DNA from: Agromyces fucosus
Lineage (GTDB): Bacteria; Actinomycetota; Actinomycetes; Actinomycetales; Microbacteriaceae
Direction of reading: 5' to 3'
NCBI RefSeq assembly: GCF_004134865.1
Contig: NZ_SDPO01000001.1
Coordinates: 744,001-808,000 of the forward strand
Length of the DNA: 64,000 bases
Shown: piece by piece, positions 62,710-64,000 of the stretch
Layout: each line of letters starts with the position of its first letter
Numbering within the stretch: the first letter of the stretch is position 1
Program-made: the position numbers and the translations under genes
Notes under the pieces: generated by a model
What the model was told of the DNA's origin: nothing
Database searches by the model: none
What the model saw: only the letters and a program-made list of their open reading frames with translations

Positions 62710-64000
62710 GGCGTGCACCCCGTCTTCGCCTCGGACACCTTGCTCCCGCGCTGCACCTGCACCTCGATGCACGTGCGGTTGCCCGCGGACGTTCCCTCGA
62801 CGGTGATCGTCGGACCCTTCGACACCTGCTTCTCGCCGGAGCCGTCGGACCGCCACCACCGGTAGAGGTCGTCGTCTTCAGGGTCGGAGTGGGACACCTC
62901 GAACGTGACGCTCGACCCGTCGGCGCTCGCGACGCCGGTGGAGACCACGGGAGCCGGCACCGCCCCCGTGACGACGGCGTTCTCGCCGCCGGGCTTCGCG
63001 GTCTCGACCGCGGGCGACTCGGCCAACGTGCCGGACATCGCGATCGCGATGCCGATCACGGCGGCGACGACGGCACCGGCGACGATGCCGATGACGAGTC
63101 CGACTCGGCTGCGTCGAGGTGCGGATGTCTCGGCTGCACGCGACGCCGCGACCGGCTCGCCGTGCACCCCAGGTCGTGCCGGGCGCACGATCGTCGAATC
63201 CGGTGCGGTCATCACGTCCACCGACGGCGCACCGCCGCCGGGGGAACGCACGATCGTGGCATCCGACATCTCGACCGCCGCGGGCCGGCGCACGACGGTG
63301 CCGTCGTCGACCGGGCCGACGACGGACGCGGCGGGTGCCTGCGCCTGGATCTGCTGCGGCGAACGTGCCCGAGTGGCGTCGTCATCGGCCTGGACGGCGC
63401 GAGGCGCCTGCGCGTCGACCGTGCGCACCGACCGAGCGCGGGTCGCATCGTCGTCGTCGGGCTCCGCCTCCTCGCGTGCGCTCGCGAGGTTCGGAACCTC
63501 GATGCTCGTGGCCGCGTAGCCGAGCTCGAGCTCGACGCGCTGCAGCGCTCGAGCGAACTCGACGGCACTCGGGTAGCGGTCGTCGCGCCGGCTGGCCATG
63601 CCCTTCGCGAGCACGGCGACGAGGCTGCGCGGTACGTCGGGACGGTCCATCGGCGTGATGGCTCCGCGCTCGATGCGCCCGATGAGGTCGAGCGACCCGT
63701 TCGAGCGGCCGGGGATCTCGAACGGGGTGCGCCCGGCGATGAGCGTGTGCACGGTCGCCGCGAGCGAGAACACGTCGCTGCGGGTGTCGGGCCGCGGGTC
63801 GTCTTCGAACATCTCGGGAGGCGACCACGGCACGCTCATGCCGACGGCTGACGGGCCGGATGCGGTGCCCGAGGCGAGTTCGCTCGCCGTCACGGTGTGC
63901 ACCGGCAGTTCGCCCTCGAGGTTCGATGAGATGCCGAAATCTGTGAGCGCAGGCCAGCCGTAGTCGTTCGTGAGCACGTTCGCCGGCTTGATGTCGCGAT
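62706..64000 (-). CDS. Transmembrane Ser/Thr protein kinase, N-terminal part beyond the window
   Basis: At least 430 C-terminal residues of a Hanks-type kinase. The window edge begins in the catalytic loop (RDIKPANVL), followed by TDFGISS, SVPWSPPE in place of APE, and DVFSLAATVHTLIAGRTPF. A linker of about 140 residues holds repeated Thr motifs (DATRARS twice; DGTVVRRP, DATIVRSP, DSTIVRPA). One transmembrane helix (VGLVIGIVAGAVVAAVIGIAIA) leads to an external domain of about 110 residues with two Cys (RTCIEVQ, KTGCTP) and no PASTA repeats. It heads the giant-protein cluster and probably phosphorylates proteins read by the two FHA proteins. Confidence 0.9.
   Translation of the reverse strand, partial: RDIKPANVLTNDYGWPALTDFGISSNLEGELPVHTVTASELASGTASGPSAVGMSVPWSPPEMFEDDPRPDTRSDVFSLAATVHTLIAGRTPFEIPGRSNGSLDLIGRIERGAITPMDRPDVPRSLVAVLAKGMASRRDDRYPSAVEFARALQRVELELGYAATSIEVPNLASAREEAEPDDDDATRARSVRTVDAQAPRAVQADDDATRARSPQQIQAQAPAASVVGPVDDGTVVRRPAAVEMSDATIVRSPGGGAPSVDVMTAPDSTIVRPARPGVHGEPVAASRAAETSAPRRSRVGLVIGIVAGAVVAAVIGIAIAMSGTLAESPAVETAKPGGENAVVTGAVPAPVVSTGVASADGSSVTFEVSHSDPEDDDLYRWWRSDGSGEKQVSKGPTITVEGTSAGNRTCIEVQVQRGSKVSEAKTGCTP

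Overview
The window is high-GC Gram-positive DNA (about 70% G+C, with many GTG starts and GAC/GCC/CTC-type codon choice). Both gene content and gene order point to an actinobacterium of the order Micrococcales, most likely family Microbacteriaceae. I see no tRNA, rRNA, CRISPR array, insertion sequence or prophage. Coding density is very high, and no gene-free stretch exceeds about 220 bases.

Layout. 1-2640 (-): a branched-chain amino acid/amide ABC uptake operon (permease cut by the window edge, binding lipoprotein) beside a GntR/FadR-type regulator. 2785-6335: a YbdK-like carboxylate-amine ligase, a GH1 beta-glucosidase and a spermidine-synthase-fold protein. 6389-31270: a housekeeping block (ffh, ftsY, smc, mutM, rnc, rpmF, yceD, coaD, recG, rsmD, thiL). 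It is interrupted by accessory cassettes: LLM oxidoreductase + GH13; tandem GNAT; TetR + DHFR-like reductase; and MoxR-DUF58-transglutaminase between coaD and yceD. 31345-40294: a membrane VWA/binding-protein fusion, a DUF3515 lipoprotein, then ddl, gpsA, plsC, murA, leuD and leuC. Upstream of leuC is a short leader peptide with three consecutive leucine codons and RNA pairings that could hide the leuC ribosome-binding site.

40462-64000 (all -) is the most unusual part. In transcription order it holds a transmembrane Ser/Thr kinase (cut by the edge), an FHA-like/DNA-binding fusion, three tandem paralogous surface proteins of 1741, 1753 and 1771 residues, then MoxR, DUF58, a transglutaminase-like membrane protein whose Cys and His positions are replaced, and an FHA protein. 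The three giants share one N-terminal membrane anchor, a propeller-like domain, about eleven Ig/cadherin-like domains and two FN3 domains. Each ends in a completely different cysteine-containing tip of about 90-110 residues. Two of the giants have near-identical promoter architecture (a palindrome, 25 bp, then a -10 box). I read this as a kinase/FHA-controlled system that builds or checks a set of cell-surface fibres with interchangeable tips. The components are visible in the sequence; the function is inference.

Regulation. Many genes here have a TANNNT-type -10 box ending only 6-8 nt before the start codon, so they are probably transcribed leaderless. Clear operator-like inverted repeats precede the binding lipoprotein, the GH1 gene and the TetR/DHFR pair. 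A REP-like palindrome sits between DUF3515 and ddl.
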